DNA of 64,000 nt, taken from Hypomesus transpacificus (lineage: Eukaryota > Chordata > Actinopteri > Osmeriformes > Osmeridae). The notes beneath the pieces are model-generated. The model was not told the origin of the DNA, made no database searches, and saw only the letters and a list, made by a program, of their open reading frames with translations. The translations under genes were made by a program, and so were the position numbers. The DNA is taken from assembly GCF_021917145.1 (NCBI RefSeq), contig NC_061062.1, positions 5,051,847-5,115,846 of the forward strand. The letters run 5' to 3'. Of the stretch, positions 30,866 through 39,717 are shown one piece after another (the stretch's first letter is position 1; each line of letters starts with the position of its first letter).

Positions 30866-30938
30866 CGCCCGAACAGGGACTTGAACCCTGGACCCTCAGA
30901 TTAAAAGTCTGATGCTCTGCCGACTGAGCTATCCGGGC
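30866..30938 (-). tRNA. trnak-uuu: tRNA-Lys(TTT) copy 25
   Basis: Same gene sequence as copy 1. Confidence 0.97.
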
Positions 30939-31050
30939 TCTGGAAAGGCAGGGAACACTGAGCCCTTCGGGGAACCTCTGCATGTACATCTCCTTCGCTA
31001 CACAGACCCCTAAGGATCGCATGGCGAATCCACACAGGTCAATCGTCGGG

Positions 31051-31142
31051 GGCTCAGTGGCGCAATGGATAGCGCATTGGACTTCTAGGCAGGTGGAGGA
31101 AAAGCCATTCAAAGGTTGTGGGTTCGAGTCCCACCAAAGTCG
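31051..31142 (+). tRNA. trnar-ucu: tRNA-Arg(TCT) copy 30
   Basis: As copy 20. Confidence 0.82.
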
Positions 31143-31297
31143 TTCACTCTTTTGCTCCCGTCGACCGATCGCGGGAAGAGTTATTTGCGCGGCCTCTCCT
31201 CCTCCTCTTCTTCACGGGACTCCTGGCACTCGTCTCCCGGCGTTTCCGTCCGTCTTCCGGTCCTCCCATTTTTCGGTCCTGTTTCCGTAAAGGCAGG

Positions 31298-31371
31298 GTC
31301 TCTGTGGCGCAATTGGCTAGCGCGTTCGGCTGTTAACCGAAAGGATGGTGGTTCGAGCCCACCCAGGGACG
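31298..31371 (+). tRNA. trnan-guu: tRNA-Asn(GTT) copy 31
   Basis: GGCTAG form. Confidence 0.97.
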
Positions 31372-31651
31372 AATGTGTAGTTGTTTTCCTCTGTTGTGTG
31401 TCTTGCCTGTGTGACAATGAGCTGTACCGCCGTCGGAGCTGGAAAATGTCTGAAAAAAATGCAGTCCTCCGCTCTACCAACTGAGCTGTCAAAGGGCGAG
31501 CAGGGGATCTTTTATTTGCGAGGAAGGCATGCCATCCCCCATTTTGGGCAAAACGTTCTAAGGTGGCTTTCGAAGATGCTGTCGACCCCACCTTAAAACG
31601 CCCACTCGAAGAGAAAACAGAAGGCTGAGCCCGTCTCTGCTGACAGAGCAA

Positions 31652-31725
31652 GGCGCCGTGGCTTAGTTGGTCAAAGCGCCTGTCTAGTAAACAGGAGATC
31701 CTGAGTTCAAATCTCAGCGGTGCCT
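31652..31725 (+). tRNA. trnat-agu: tRNA-Thr(AGT) copy 31
   Basis: AGTTGG form. Confidence 0.97.
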
Positions 31726-31953
31726 TTTTAGGCTCAAGTTTGCATCCTTTGTCTCAAAGTCATGGGGTGCAACGGAGACAAAGGTTGCGTGCCACAAGTC
31801 ACGCTCCGTGGTTTGAACACACAGCTCACACAGGGACTTGAAAGCCGGACCCTCCCCATTAAAAGCTTCCATTGTTACCTTAAAGTCAGGTACATAAGAG
31901 AGACAACTTAGGCCTGCTTCATCCCGCGCTGCCACACAGTTTGAGGACCCTTT

Positions 31954-32026
31954 CGCCCGAACAGGGACTTGAACCCTGGACCCTCAGATTAAAAGTCTGA
32001 TGCTCTGCCGACTGAGCTATCCGGGC
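31954..32026 (-). tRNA. trnak-uuu: tRNA-Lys(TTT) copy 26
   Basis: Same gene sequence as copy 1. Confidence 0.97.
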
Positions 32027-32138
32027 TCTGGAAAGGCAGGGAACACTGAGCCCTTCGGGGAACCTCTGCATGTACATCTCCTTCGCTACACAGACCCCTA
32101 AGGATCGCATGGCGAATCCACACAGGTCAATCGTCGGG

Positions 32139-32230
32139 GGCTCAGTGGCGCAATGGATAGCGCATTGGACTTCTAGGCAGGTGGAGGAAAAGCCATTCAA
32201 AGGTTGTGGGTTCGAGTCCCACCAAAGTCG
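32139..32230 (+). tRNA. trnar-ucu: tRNA-Arg(TCT) copy 31
   Basis: As copy 20. Confidence 0.82.
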
Positions 32231-32385
32231 TTCACTCTTTTGCTCCCGTCGACCGATCGCGGGAAGAGTTATTTGCGCGGCCTCTCCTCCTCCTCTTCTT
32301 CACGGGACTCCTGGCACTCGTCTCCCGGCGTTTCCGTCCGTCTTCCGGTCCTCCCATTTTTCGGTCCTGTTTCCGTAAAGGCAGG

Positions 32386-32459
32386 GTCTCTGTGGCGCAA
32401 TTGGCTAGCGCGTTCGGCTGTTAACCGAAAGGATGGTGGTTCGAGCCCACCCAGGGACG
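32386..32459 (+). tRNA. trnan-guu: tRNA-Asn(GTT) copy 32
   Basis: GGCTAG form. Confidence 0.97.
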
Positions 32460-32739
32460 AATGTGTAGTTGTTTTCCTCTGTTGTGTGTCTTGCCTGTGT
32501 GACAATGAGCTGTACCGCCGTCGGAGCTGGAAAATGTCTGAAAAAAATGCAGTCCTCCGCTCTACCAACTGAGCTGTCAAAGGGCGAGCAGGGGATCTTT
32601 TATTTGCGAGGAAGGCATGCCATCCCCCATTTTGGGCAAAACGTTCTAAGGTGGCTTTCGAAGATGCTGTCGACCCCACCTTAAAACGCCCACTCGAAGA
32701 GAAAACAGAAGGCTGAGCCCGTCTCTGCTGACAGAGCAA

Positions 32740-32813
32740 GGCGCCGTGGCTTAGTTGGTCAAAGCGCCTGTCTAGTAAACAGGAGATCCTGAGTTCAAAT
32801 CTCAGCGGTGCCT
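32740..32813 (+). tRNA. trnat-agu: tRNA-Thr(AGT) copy 32
   Basis: AGTTGG form. Confidence 0.97.
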
Positions 32814-33041
32814 TTTTAGGCTCAAGTTTGCATCCTTTGTCTCAAAGTCATGGGGTGCAACGGAGACAAAGGTTGCGTGCCACAAGTCACGCTCCGTGGT
32901 TTGAACACACAGCTCACACAGGGACTTGAAAGCCGGACCCTCCCCATTAAAAGCTTCCATTGTTACCTTAAAGTCAGGTACATAAGAGAGACAACTTAGG
33001 CCTGCTTCATCCCGCGCTGCCACACAGTTTGAGGACCCTTT

Positions 33042-33114
33042 CGCCCGAACAGGGACTTGAACCCTGGACCCTCAGATTAAAAGTCTGATGCTCTGCCGAC
33101 TGAGCTATCCGGGC
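33042..33114 (-). tRNA. trnak-uuu: tRNA-Lys(TTT) copy 27
   Basis: Same gene sequence as copy 1. Confidence 0.97.
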
Positions 33115-33226
33115 TCTGGAAAGGCAGGGAACACTGAGCCCTTCGGGGAACCTCTGCATGTACATCTCCTTCGCTACACAGACCCCTAAGGATCGCATGG
33201 CGAATCCACACAGGTCAATCGTCGGG

Positions 33227-33318
33227 GGCTCAGTGGCGCAATGGATAGCGCATTGGACTTCTAGGCAGGTGGAGGAAAAGCCATTCAAAGGTTGTGGGTT
33301 CGAGTCCCACCAAAGTCG
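33227..33318 (+). tRNA. trnar-ucu: tRNA-Arg(TCT) copy 32
   Basis: As copy 20. Confidence 0.82.
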
Positions 33319-33473
33319 TTCACTCTTTTGCTCCCGTCGACCGATCGCGGGAAGAGTTATTTGCGCGGCCTCTCCTCCTCCTCTTCTTCACGGGACTCCT
33401 GGCACTCGTCTCCCGGCGTTTCCGTCCGTCTTCCGGTCCTCCCATTTTTCGGTCCTGTTTCCGTAAAGGCAGG

Positions 33474-33547
33474 GTCTCTGTGGCGCAATTGGCTAGCGCG
33501 TTCGGCTGTTAACCGAAAGGATGGTGGTTCGAGCCCACCCAGGGACG
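33474..33547 (+). tRNA. trnan-guu: tRNA-Asn(GTT) copy 33
   Basis: GGCTAG form. Confidence 0.97.
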
Positions 33548-33827
33548 AATGTGTAGTTGTTTTCCTCTGTTGTGTGTCTTGCCTGTGTGACAATGAGCTG
33601 TACCGCCGTCGGAGCTGGAAAATGTCTGAAAAAAATGCAGTCCTCCGCTCTACCAACTGAGCTGTCAAAGGGCGAGCAGGGGATCTTTTATTTGCGAGGA
33701 AGGCATGCCATCCCCCATTTTGGGCAAAACGTTCTAAGGTGGCTTTCGAAGATGCTGTCGACCCCACCTTAAAACGCCCACTCGAAGAGAAAACAGAAGG
33801 CTGAGCCCGTCTCTGCTGACAGAGCAA

Positions 33828-33901
33828 GGCGCCGTGGCTTAGTTGGTCAAAGCGCCTGTCTAGTAAACAGGAGATCCTGAGTTCAAATCTCAGCGGTGCC
33901 T
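33828..33901 (+). tRNA. trnat-agu: tRNA-Thr(AGT) copy 33
   Basis: AGTTGG form. Confidence 0.97.
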
Positions 33902-34129
33902 TTTTAGGCTCAAGTTTGCATCCTTTGTCTCAAAGTCATGGGGTGCAACGGAGACAAAGGTTGCGTGCCACAAGTCACGCTCCGTGGTTTGAACACACAG
34001 CTCACACAGGGACTTGAAAGCCGGACCCTCCCCATTAAAAGCTTCCATTGTTACCTTAAAGTCAGGTACATAAGAGAGACAACTTAGGCCTGCTTCATCC
34101 CGCGCTGCCACACAGTTTGAGGACCCTTT

Positions 34130-34202
34130 CGCCCGAACAGGGACTTGAACCCTGGACCCTCAGATTAAAAGTCTGATGCTCTGCCGACTGAGCTATCCGG
34201 GC
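34130..34202 (-). tRNA. trnak-uuu: tRNA-Lys(TTT) copy 28
   Basis: Same gene sequence as copy 1. Confidence 0.97.
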
Positions 34203-34314
34203 TCTGGAAAGGCAGGGAACACTGAGCCCTTCGGGGAACCTCTGCATGTACATCTCCTTCGCTACACAGACCCCTAAGGATCGCATGGCGAATCCACACA
34301 GGTCAATCGTCGGG

Positions 34315-34406
34315 GGCTCAGTGGCGCAATGGATAGCGCATTGGACTTCTAGGCAGGTGGAGGAAAAGCCATTCAAAGGTTGTGGGTTCGAGTCCCACCA
34401 AAGTCG
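34315..34406 (+). tRNA. trnar-ucu: tRNA-Arg(TCT) copy 33
   Basis: As copy 20. Confidence 0.82.
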
Positions 34407-34561
34407 TTCACTCTTTTGCTCCCGTCGACCGATCGCGGGAAGAGTTATTTGCGCGGCCTCTCCTCCTCCTCTTCTTCACGGGACTCCTGGCACTCGTCTC
34501 CCGGCGTTTCCGTCCGTCTTCCGGTCCTCCCATTTTTCGGTCCTGTTTCCGTAAAGGCAGG

Positions 34562-34635
34562 GTCTCTGTGGCGCAATTGGCTAGCGCGTTCGGCTGTTAA
34601 CCGAAAGGATGGTGGTTCGAGCCCACCCAGGGACG
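34562..34635 (+). tRNA. trnan-guu: tRNA-Asn(GTT) copy 34
   Basis: GGCTAG form. Confidence 0.97.
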
Positions 34636-34915
34636 AATGTGTAGTTGTTTTCCTCTGTTGTGTGTCTTGCCTGTGTGACAATGAGCTGTACCGCCGTCGG
34701 AGCTGGAAAATGTCTGAAAAAAATGCAGTCCTCCGCTCTACCAACTGAGCTGTCAAAGGGCGAGCAGGGGATCTTTTATTTGCGAGGAAGGCATGCCATC
34801 CCCCATTTTGGGCAAAACGTTCTAAGGTGGCTTTCGAAGATGCTGTCGACCCCACCTTAAAACGCCCACTCGAAGAGAAAACAGAAGGCTGAGCCCGTCT
34901 CTGCTGACAGAGCAA

Positions 34916-34989
34916 GGCGCCGTGGCTTAGTTGGTCAAAGCGCCTGTCTAGTAAACAGGAGATCCTGAGTTCAAATCTCAGCGGTGCCT
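34916..34989 (+). tRNA. trnat-agu: tRNA-Thr(AGT) copy 34
   Basis: AGTTGG form. Confidence 0.97.
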
Positions 34990-35217
34990 TTTTAGGCTCA
35001 AGTTTGCATCCTTTGTCTCAAAGTCATGGGGTGCAACGGAGACAAAGGTTGCGTGCCACAAGTCACGCTCCGTGGTTTGAACACACAGCTCACACAGGGA
35101 CTTGAAAGCCGGACCCTCCCCATTAAAAGCTTCCATTGTTACCTTAAAGTCAGGTACATAAGAGAGACAACTTAGGCCTGCTTCATCCCGCGCTGCCACA
35201 CAGTTTGAGGACCCTTT

Positions 35218-35290
35218 CGCCCGAACAGGGACTTGAACCCTGGACCCTCAGATTAAAAGTCTGATGCTCTGCCGACTGAGCTATCCGGGC
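35218..35290 (-). tRNA. trnak-uuu: tRNA-Lys(TTT) copy 29
   Basis: Same gene sequence as copy 1. Confidence 0.97.
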
Positions 35291-35402
35291 TCTGGAAAGG
35301 CAGGGAACACTGAGCCCTTCGGGGAACCTCTGCATGTACATCTCCTTCGCTACACAGACCCCTAAGGATCGCATGGCGAATCCACACAGGTCAATCGTCG
35401 GG

Positions 35403-35494
35403 GGCTCAGTGGCGCAATGGATAGCGCATTGGACTTCTAGGCAGGTGGAGGAAAAGCCATTCAAAGGTTGTGGGTTCGAGTCCCACCAAAGTCG
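35403..35494 (+). tRNA. trnar-ucu: tRNA-Arg(TCT) copy 34
   Basis: As copy 20. Confidence 0.82.
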
Positions 35495-35649
35495 TTCACT
35501 CTTTTGCTCCCGTCGACCGATCGCGGGAAGAGTTATTTGCGCGGCCTCTCCTCCTCCTCTTCTTCACGGGACTCCTGGCACTCGTCTCCCGGCGTTTCCG
35601 TCCGTCTTCCGGTCCTCCCATTTTTCGGTCCTGTTTCCGTAAAGGCAGG

Positions 35650-35723
35650 GTCTCTGTGGCGCAATTGGCTAGCGCGTTCGGCTGTTAACCGAAAGGATGG
35701 TGGTTCGAGCCCACCCAGGGACG
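35650..35723 (+). tRNA. trnan-guu: tRNA-Asn(GTT) copy 35
   Basis: GGCTAG form. Confidence 0.97.
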
Positions 35724-36003
35724 AATGTGTAGTTGTTTTCCTCTGTTGTGTGTCTTGCCTGTGTGACAATGAGCTGTACCGCCGTCGGAGCTGGAAAATG
35801 TCTGAAAAAAATGCAGTCCTCCGCTCTACCAACTGAGCTGTCAAAGGGCGAGCAGGGGATCTTTTATTTGCGAGGAAGGCATGCCATCCCCCATTTTGGG
35901 CAAAACGTTCTAAGGTGGCTTTCGAAGATGCTGTCGACCCCACCTTAAAACGCCCACTCGAAGAGAAAACAGAAGGCTGAGCCCGTCTCTGCTGACAGAG
36001 CAA

Positions 36004-36077
36004 GGCGCCGTGGCTTAGTTGGTCAAAGCGCCTGTCTAGTAAACAGGAGATCCTGAGTTCAAATCTCAGCGGTGCCT
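36004..36077 (+). tRNA. trnat-agu: tRNA-Thr(AGT) copy 35
   Basis: AGTTGG form. Confidence 0.97.
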
Positions 36078-36305
36078 TTTTAGGCTCAAGTTTGCATCCT
36101 TTGTCTCAAAGTCATGGGGTGCAACGGAGACAAAGGTTGCGTGCCACAAGTCACGCTCCGTGGTTTGAACACACAGCTCACACAGGGACTTGAAAGCCGG
36201 ACCCTCCCCATTAAAAGCTTCCATTGTTACCTTAAAGTCAGGTACATAAGAGAGACAACTTAGGCCTGCTTCATCCCGCGCTGCCACACAGTTTGAGGAC
36301 CCTTT

Positions 36306-36378
36306 CGCCCGAACAGGGACTTGAACCCTGGACCCTCAGATTAAAAGTCTGATGCTCTGCCGACTGAGCTATCCGGGC
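36306..36378 (-). tRNA. trnak-uuu: tRNA-Lys(TTT) copy 30
   Basis: Last Lys copy; the terminal partial unit stops before its Lys gene. Confidence 0.97.
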
Positions 36379-36490
36379 TCTGGAAAGGCAGGAAACACTG
36401 AGCCCTTCGGGGAACCTCTGCATGTACATCTCCTTCGCTACACAGACCCCTAAGGATCGCATGGCGAATCCACACAGGTCAATCGTCGGG

Positions 36491-36582
36491 GGCTCAGTGG
36501 CGCAATGGATAGCGCATTGGACTTCTAGGCAGGTGGAGGAAAAGCCATTCAAAGGTTGTGGGTTCGAGTCCCACCAAAGTCG
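36491..36582 (+). tRNA. trnar-ucu: tRNA-Arg(TCT) copy 35
   Basis: As copy 20; last Arg gene of the array. Confidence 0.82.
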
Positions 36583-36737
36583 TTCACTCTTTTGCTCCCG
36601 TCGACCGATCGCGGGAAGAGTTATTTGCGCGGCCTCTCCTCCTCCTCTTCTTCACGGGACTCCTGGCACTCGTCTCCCGGCGTTTCCGTCCGTCTTCCGG
36701 TCCTCCCATTTTTCGGTCCTGTTTCCGTAAAGGCAGG

Positions 36738-36811
36738 GTCTCTGTGGCGCAATTGGCTAGCGCGTTCGGCTGTTAACCGAAAGGATGGTGGTTCGAGCCC
36801 ACCCAGGGACG
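36738..36811 (+). tRNA. trnan-guu: tRNA-Asn(GTT) copy 36
   Basis: GGCTAG form; the last Asn gene of the array. Confidence 0.97.
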
Positions 36812-37099
36812 AATGTGTAGTTGTTTTCCTCTGTTGTGTGTCTTGCCTGTGTGACAATGAGCTGTACCGCCGTCGGAGCTGGAAAATGTCTGAAAAAAAT
36901 GCAGTCCTCCGCTCTACCAACTGAGCTGTCAAAGGGCGAGCGAGCGAGCGGGCTATCTTTTATTTGCGAGGAAGGCATGCCATCCCCCATTTTGGGCATA
37001 ACGTTCTAAGGTGGCTTTCGAAGATGCTGTCGACCCCACCTTAAAGCGCCCACTCGAAGAGAAAACAGAAGGCTGAGCCCGTCTCTGCTGACAGAGCAA

Positions 37100-37173
37100 G
37101 GCGCCGTGGCTTAGTTGGTCAAAGCGCCTGTCTAGTAAACAGGAGATCCTGAGTTCAAATCTCAGCAGTGCCT
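37100..37173 (+). tRNA. trnat-agu: tRNA-Thr(AGT) copy 36, terminal
   Basis: The acceptor 3' arm reads CAGTGCC instead of CGGTGCC, which leaves a C-A mismatch at the sixth pair. This is the last tRNA gene of the array, and its drift fits weaker homogenisation at the edge. Confidence 0.88.
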
Positions 37174-37356
37174 TTTTAGGCTCAAGTTTGCATCCTTTGT
37201 CTCAAAGTCATGGGGTGCAACGGAGACAAAGGTTGCGTGCCACAAGTCACGCTCCGTGGTTTGAACACACAGCTCACACAGGGACTTGAAAGCCGGACCC
37301 TCCCCATTAAAATCTTCCATTGTTACCTTAAAGTCAGGTACATAAGAGAGACAACT

Positions 37357-37432
37357 AAGGCTACTCTACCAAGTGTCATTGTTATTTGGTTAGTTAGAAA
37401 AAAATTATAAGAGTAATTGATAAAGAGTTATT
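37357..37432. other. Unique spacer between the tRNA array and a transposon
   Basis: AT-rich sequence of 76 bp with no gene or repeat that I recognise. Confidence 0.6.
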
Positions 37433-38935
37433 GGCCGCGTTTCCCAGATTCGTTAAGAAGCTCTTAAGCGCTAAGAGCTTCTTAGGAGCGTTCTAAGAGC
37501 GCTGTGATAGAAGGACGTGTTTCCCAGAGTCATTCTTAGCTTAAGAAGATCTTTCACTAAGAAGGAAATGTAAGATCAGCTTGACCCACTCTTAACAGCC
37601 TTCTTAGCGACCAAACACTCACTGCAGCCGCGTCATGGAAAGTTATATCTGACACAAAGTAATACTAAAACCATGCATGATGATAAATGTGTGCCCACAG
37701 CTGCAGAACAAGAAAAATAATAGCATAAGAAAAAAAATAACGATATAAAAATCAATAATTGCCCATGTTCCTGTGGCTACATAAATAAAATGAATCATCA
37801 TTACTATCACTCATTACGTTTTCACAAACATTCGGCATCTGCATGAGTTTACATTAGATATAAAAACATCAACGACCCTGTGGTATTTCACAGATATCAG
37901 GGAAACTGACAGGTGTAATTGAACTCGGCTGGAACTTCATCAAGAGATCGAGGCTCGTCACGTTAGTGTCACCCCACATCCGGAGGGCAACCCACTGTAA
38001 TTTTGCCCTCAGCCTTTGCCCTGGATCCGTGCTGGATTGGGAGGAAACATTACGCTGCCATCAACACCCAGGTGGCAGTGGACCATGATGGCCTCGTCAC
38101 GGACATCGTTGCCAGGTGGCCAGGAGGCACACACGACAGCTTTGTGTGGGCCAAATCAGCTGTGGCTGAGGCTGGCTGAGGAGAGTTCGGCAGGAGCATC
38201 TTCCTCGGGGACAGTGGCTACCCTCTCCGGAGTTACCTAGTGACACCGATGATCAACCCAGCAACACCACAGGAGGATAGGTTCAATGAGGCCCACACAC
38301 ACACCAGGACCCACATTTAACGGGTGTTTGGCAGGTGGAAGTGTTGTTTTCGATGTATCCATCGTTTGTCGGGGGGGCTGCGCTTGTCACCTGTAAAATG
38401 TTGCCGCGTGTTTGTTGTCACAGCCATGCTGCACAACAAAGCAGTGCGCGTTGGAGCAGATGAGCGGCCAACCAACCTCGCCCCCCGCGAATCCTGAGCA
38501 GCACTCCACCAGAGCACTCCAGACCAGAGAGGAGCTTGTCAATCTCTTTTGATGTCTATTAGCCCCTACGCCGTCACCACCAGTCACCAAGCACTGATAT
38601 CAGCACCACCCTACTCCCAACAATAAACCCACTACCACTACCATCACACAACCCATATCAACTATCATGTATAGACACACGGTGTTGTGTGTGATTCATG
38701 TGCTGATAAAGTGGTGGGTCATCGATTTTTCTTGGCATCGATTAATTTTGTTTCAACACCATGGCGGTGGACAGCTCCCACTAGAGCTTCTTAAGAAGCT
38801 TATTTGGCGGGATCTTAAGAAGGCAGTTAAGAACGCGTCTGGGAAACAACCCTATCTTAGCGCTCCTTCTTAGCCGAACCCTCCCTAAGAGCTTTCTTAA
38901 GTCCTCAAGAACGATCGAATCTGGGAAACGCGGCC
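37433..38935 (+). mobile_element. PIF/Harbinger DNA transposon, decayed, complete ends
   Basis: The 1503-bp element has perfect 20-bp terminal inverted repeats at 37433-37452 and 38916-38935, with ATT as a 3-bp direct repeat on both sides, as expected for this superfamily. Further imperfect inverted repeats rich in CTTAAG lie just inside (for example around 37519 and 38840). Between about 38035 and 38500 the plus strand, read across frames, gives pieces typical of HARBI1-like transposase: YAAINTQV in degraded form, VDHDGLVTDIVARWPGGTHD, LGDSGYPLRSYL, FNEAHTHTRTH and a terminal AMLHN. The first two thirds of a usual transposase and the Myb-like accessory gene are missing, so it is an internally deleted and frameshifted copy. 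Both of its ends lie outside the tRNA array and the nrdc gene. Confidence 0.88.
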
Positions 38936-39717
38936 ATTGTCATAAAAAAAAGATGTGTCACTTTGATGACGGTCCCTAACTGCTTTTAGCGGACGCTACG
39001 AAAATGAATGGGGAATATCTGTCGAATATCCAACCTACAACTAACTTTATCTCGGTTAAGCACCTAAACCGTTTGTCATGCCTTTGTAATAAACTCAAAT
39101 AACTTGTGTTTTAGAACGTTCTAAAATGTTGTTATAACCAATATGCTGTGAGCCTCAAATCTGTCAGACGGAACTTTGAGTGAAATCTGTCAAGTCAGGC
39201 AGCTCTTTTTAGACAAGCTATATTCTAATTATTTGTAGTGCTATTTGGATTCGCTCATTGGAGCCGAAATCTCACTCGCCTCTACCTTAGTTGTACGCTG
39301 GTTTTCTACCGGCAACTTTTAAATGTAGTTTGAGTTTCGGTAGTGACGGAGAATAATATGAAGGATTTTAACTGACAGAGCTGAATTGGGCGAAACCACC
39401 AGACCATGCGAATGAATAGGCTTATTGTGATGCCACTTTGCTGTCGCCGACCAGGAAGGTACTTCATTGTGGCTGAGGACATAACAGCTCAGCTGATCAA
39501 ATAGAGAACGTAGGAATTATGTGGCGGTGCTTTTTTGTAGCTTAGACAGTTGTGCTTAGTTGGTAGACTATAGTCCAAGATAGAAAATCATTGCTCTCTT
39601 CACAGTGACGCGCTGGATCGGTTCTTTGGACAATAGATTTTCGCTGGCTGGGATTTTCCTGTTTATGGTTGCACGGTGTTGTCAACCCGCAGTGCAAAAG
39701 CCTCGTCTCTGCTGAGA
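38936..39717 (+). promoter_or_regulatory. 5' flank and presumed 5' UTR of nrdc
   Basis: No mobile element or other gene is visible here. The transcription start cannot be placed from sequence alone; no TATA box or strong CpG island stands out. Within it, 39665-39715 is a 16-codon upstream open reading frame whose stop lies two bases before the nrdc start codon. Confidence 0.4.
39665..39715 (+). promoter_or_regulatory. Upstream ORF (16 codons) before nrdc
   Basis: ATG at 39665 opens a frame reading MVARCCQPAVQKPRLC and stops at 39713-39715, two bases before the main ATG at 39718. If the 5' UTR includes it, it could lower translation of nrdc by requiring reinitiation. Whether it is transcribed is not known. 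Confidence 0.4.

Larger units (their letters stand above)
20171..36737. repeat. Homogenised block of 1088-bp units
   Basis: Units to the right of the N gap share markers absent from the left side: GAGCAGGGG after the Tyr relic and A at position 38 of tRNA-Arg. Spacing is exactly 1088 bp throughout. The only substitution I noticed is near 36393. This points to recent amplification or strong gene conversion. Confidence 0.9.
1..37356. repeat. Tandem tRNA gene array, 1088-bp unit (with 797-bp variants)
   Basis: Successive Asn gene starts are 1088 bp apart for most of the region, with a 797-bp step at five places, one 1087-bp step, two 1092-bp steps and one 1108-bp step across the N gap. Each full unit reads Arg(+), Asn(+), Tyr 5' half(-), Thr(+), Lys relic(-), Lys(-). 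The first base lies inside a unit, so the array continues to the left. Homology to the unit stops at about 37356, inside the spacer between the Lys relic and the Lys gene, so the last unit is partial. A comparable arrangement is known from Xenopus laevis, which carries tandem tRNA repeats of about 3.2 kb. Open reading frames of 60-180 codons seen in every unit are by-products of the repeat. Confidence 0.97.

Noticed and set aside
1-37356. CRISPR, rDNA, 5S or snRNA array
   Set aside because: The period is about 1.1 kb with full tRNA genes, no short direct repeats with spacers, and no rRNA or snRNA sequence.
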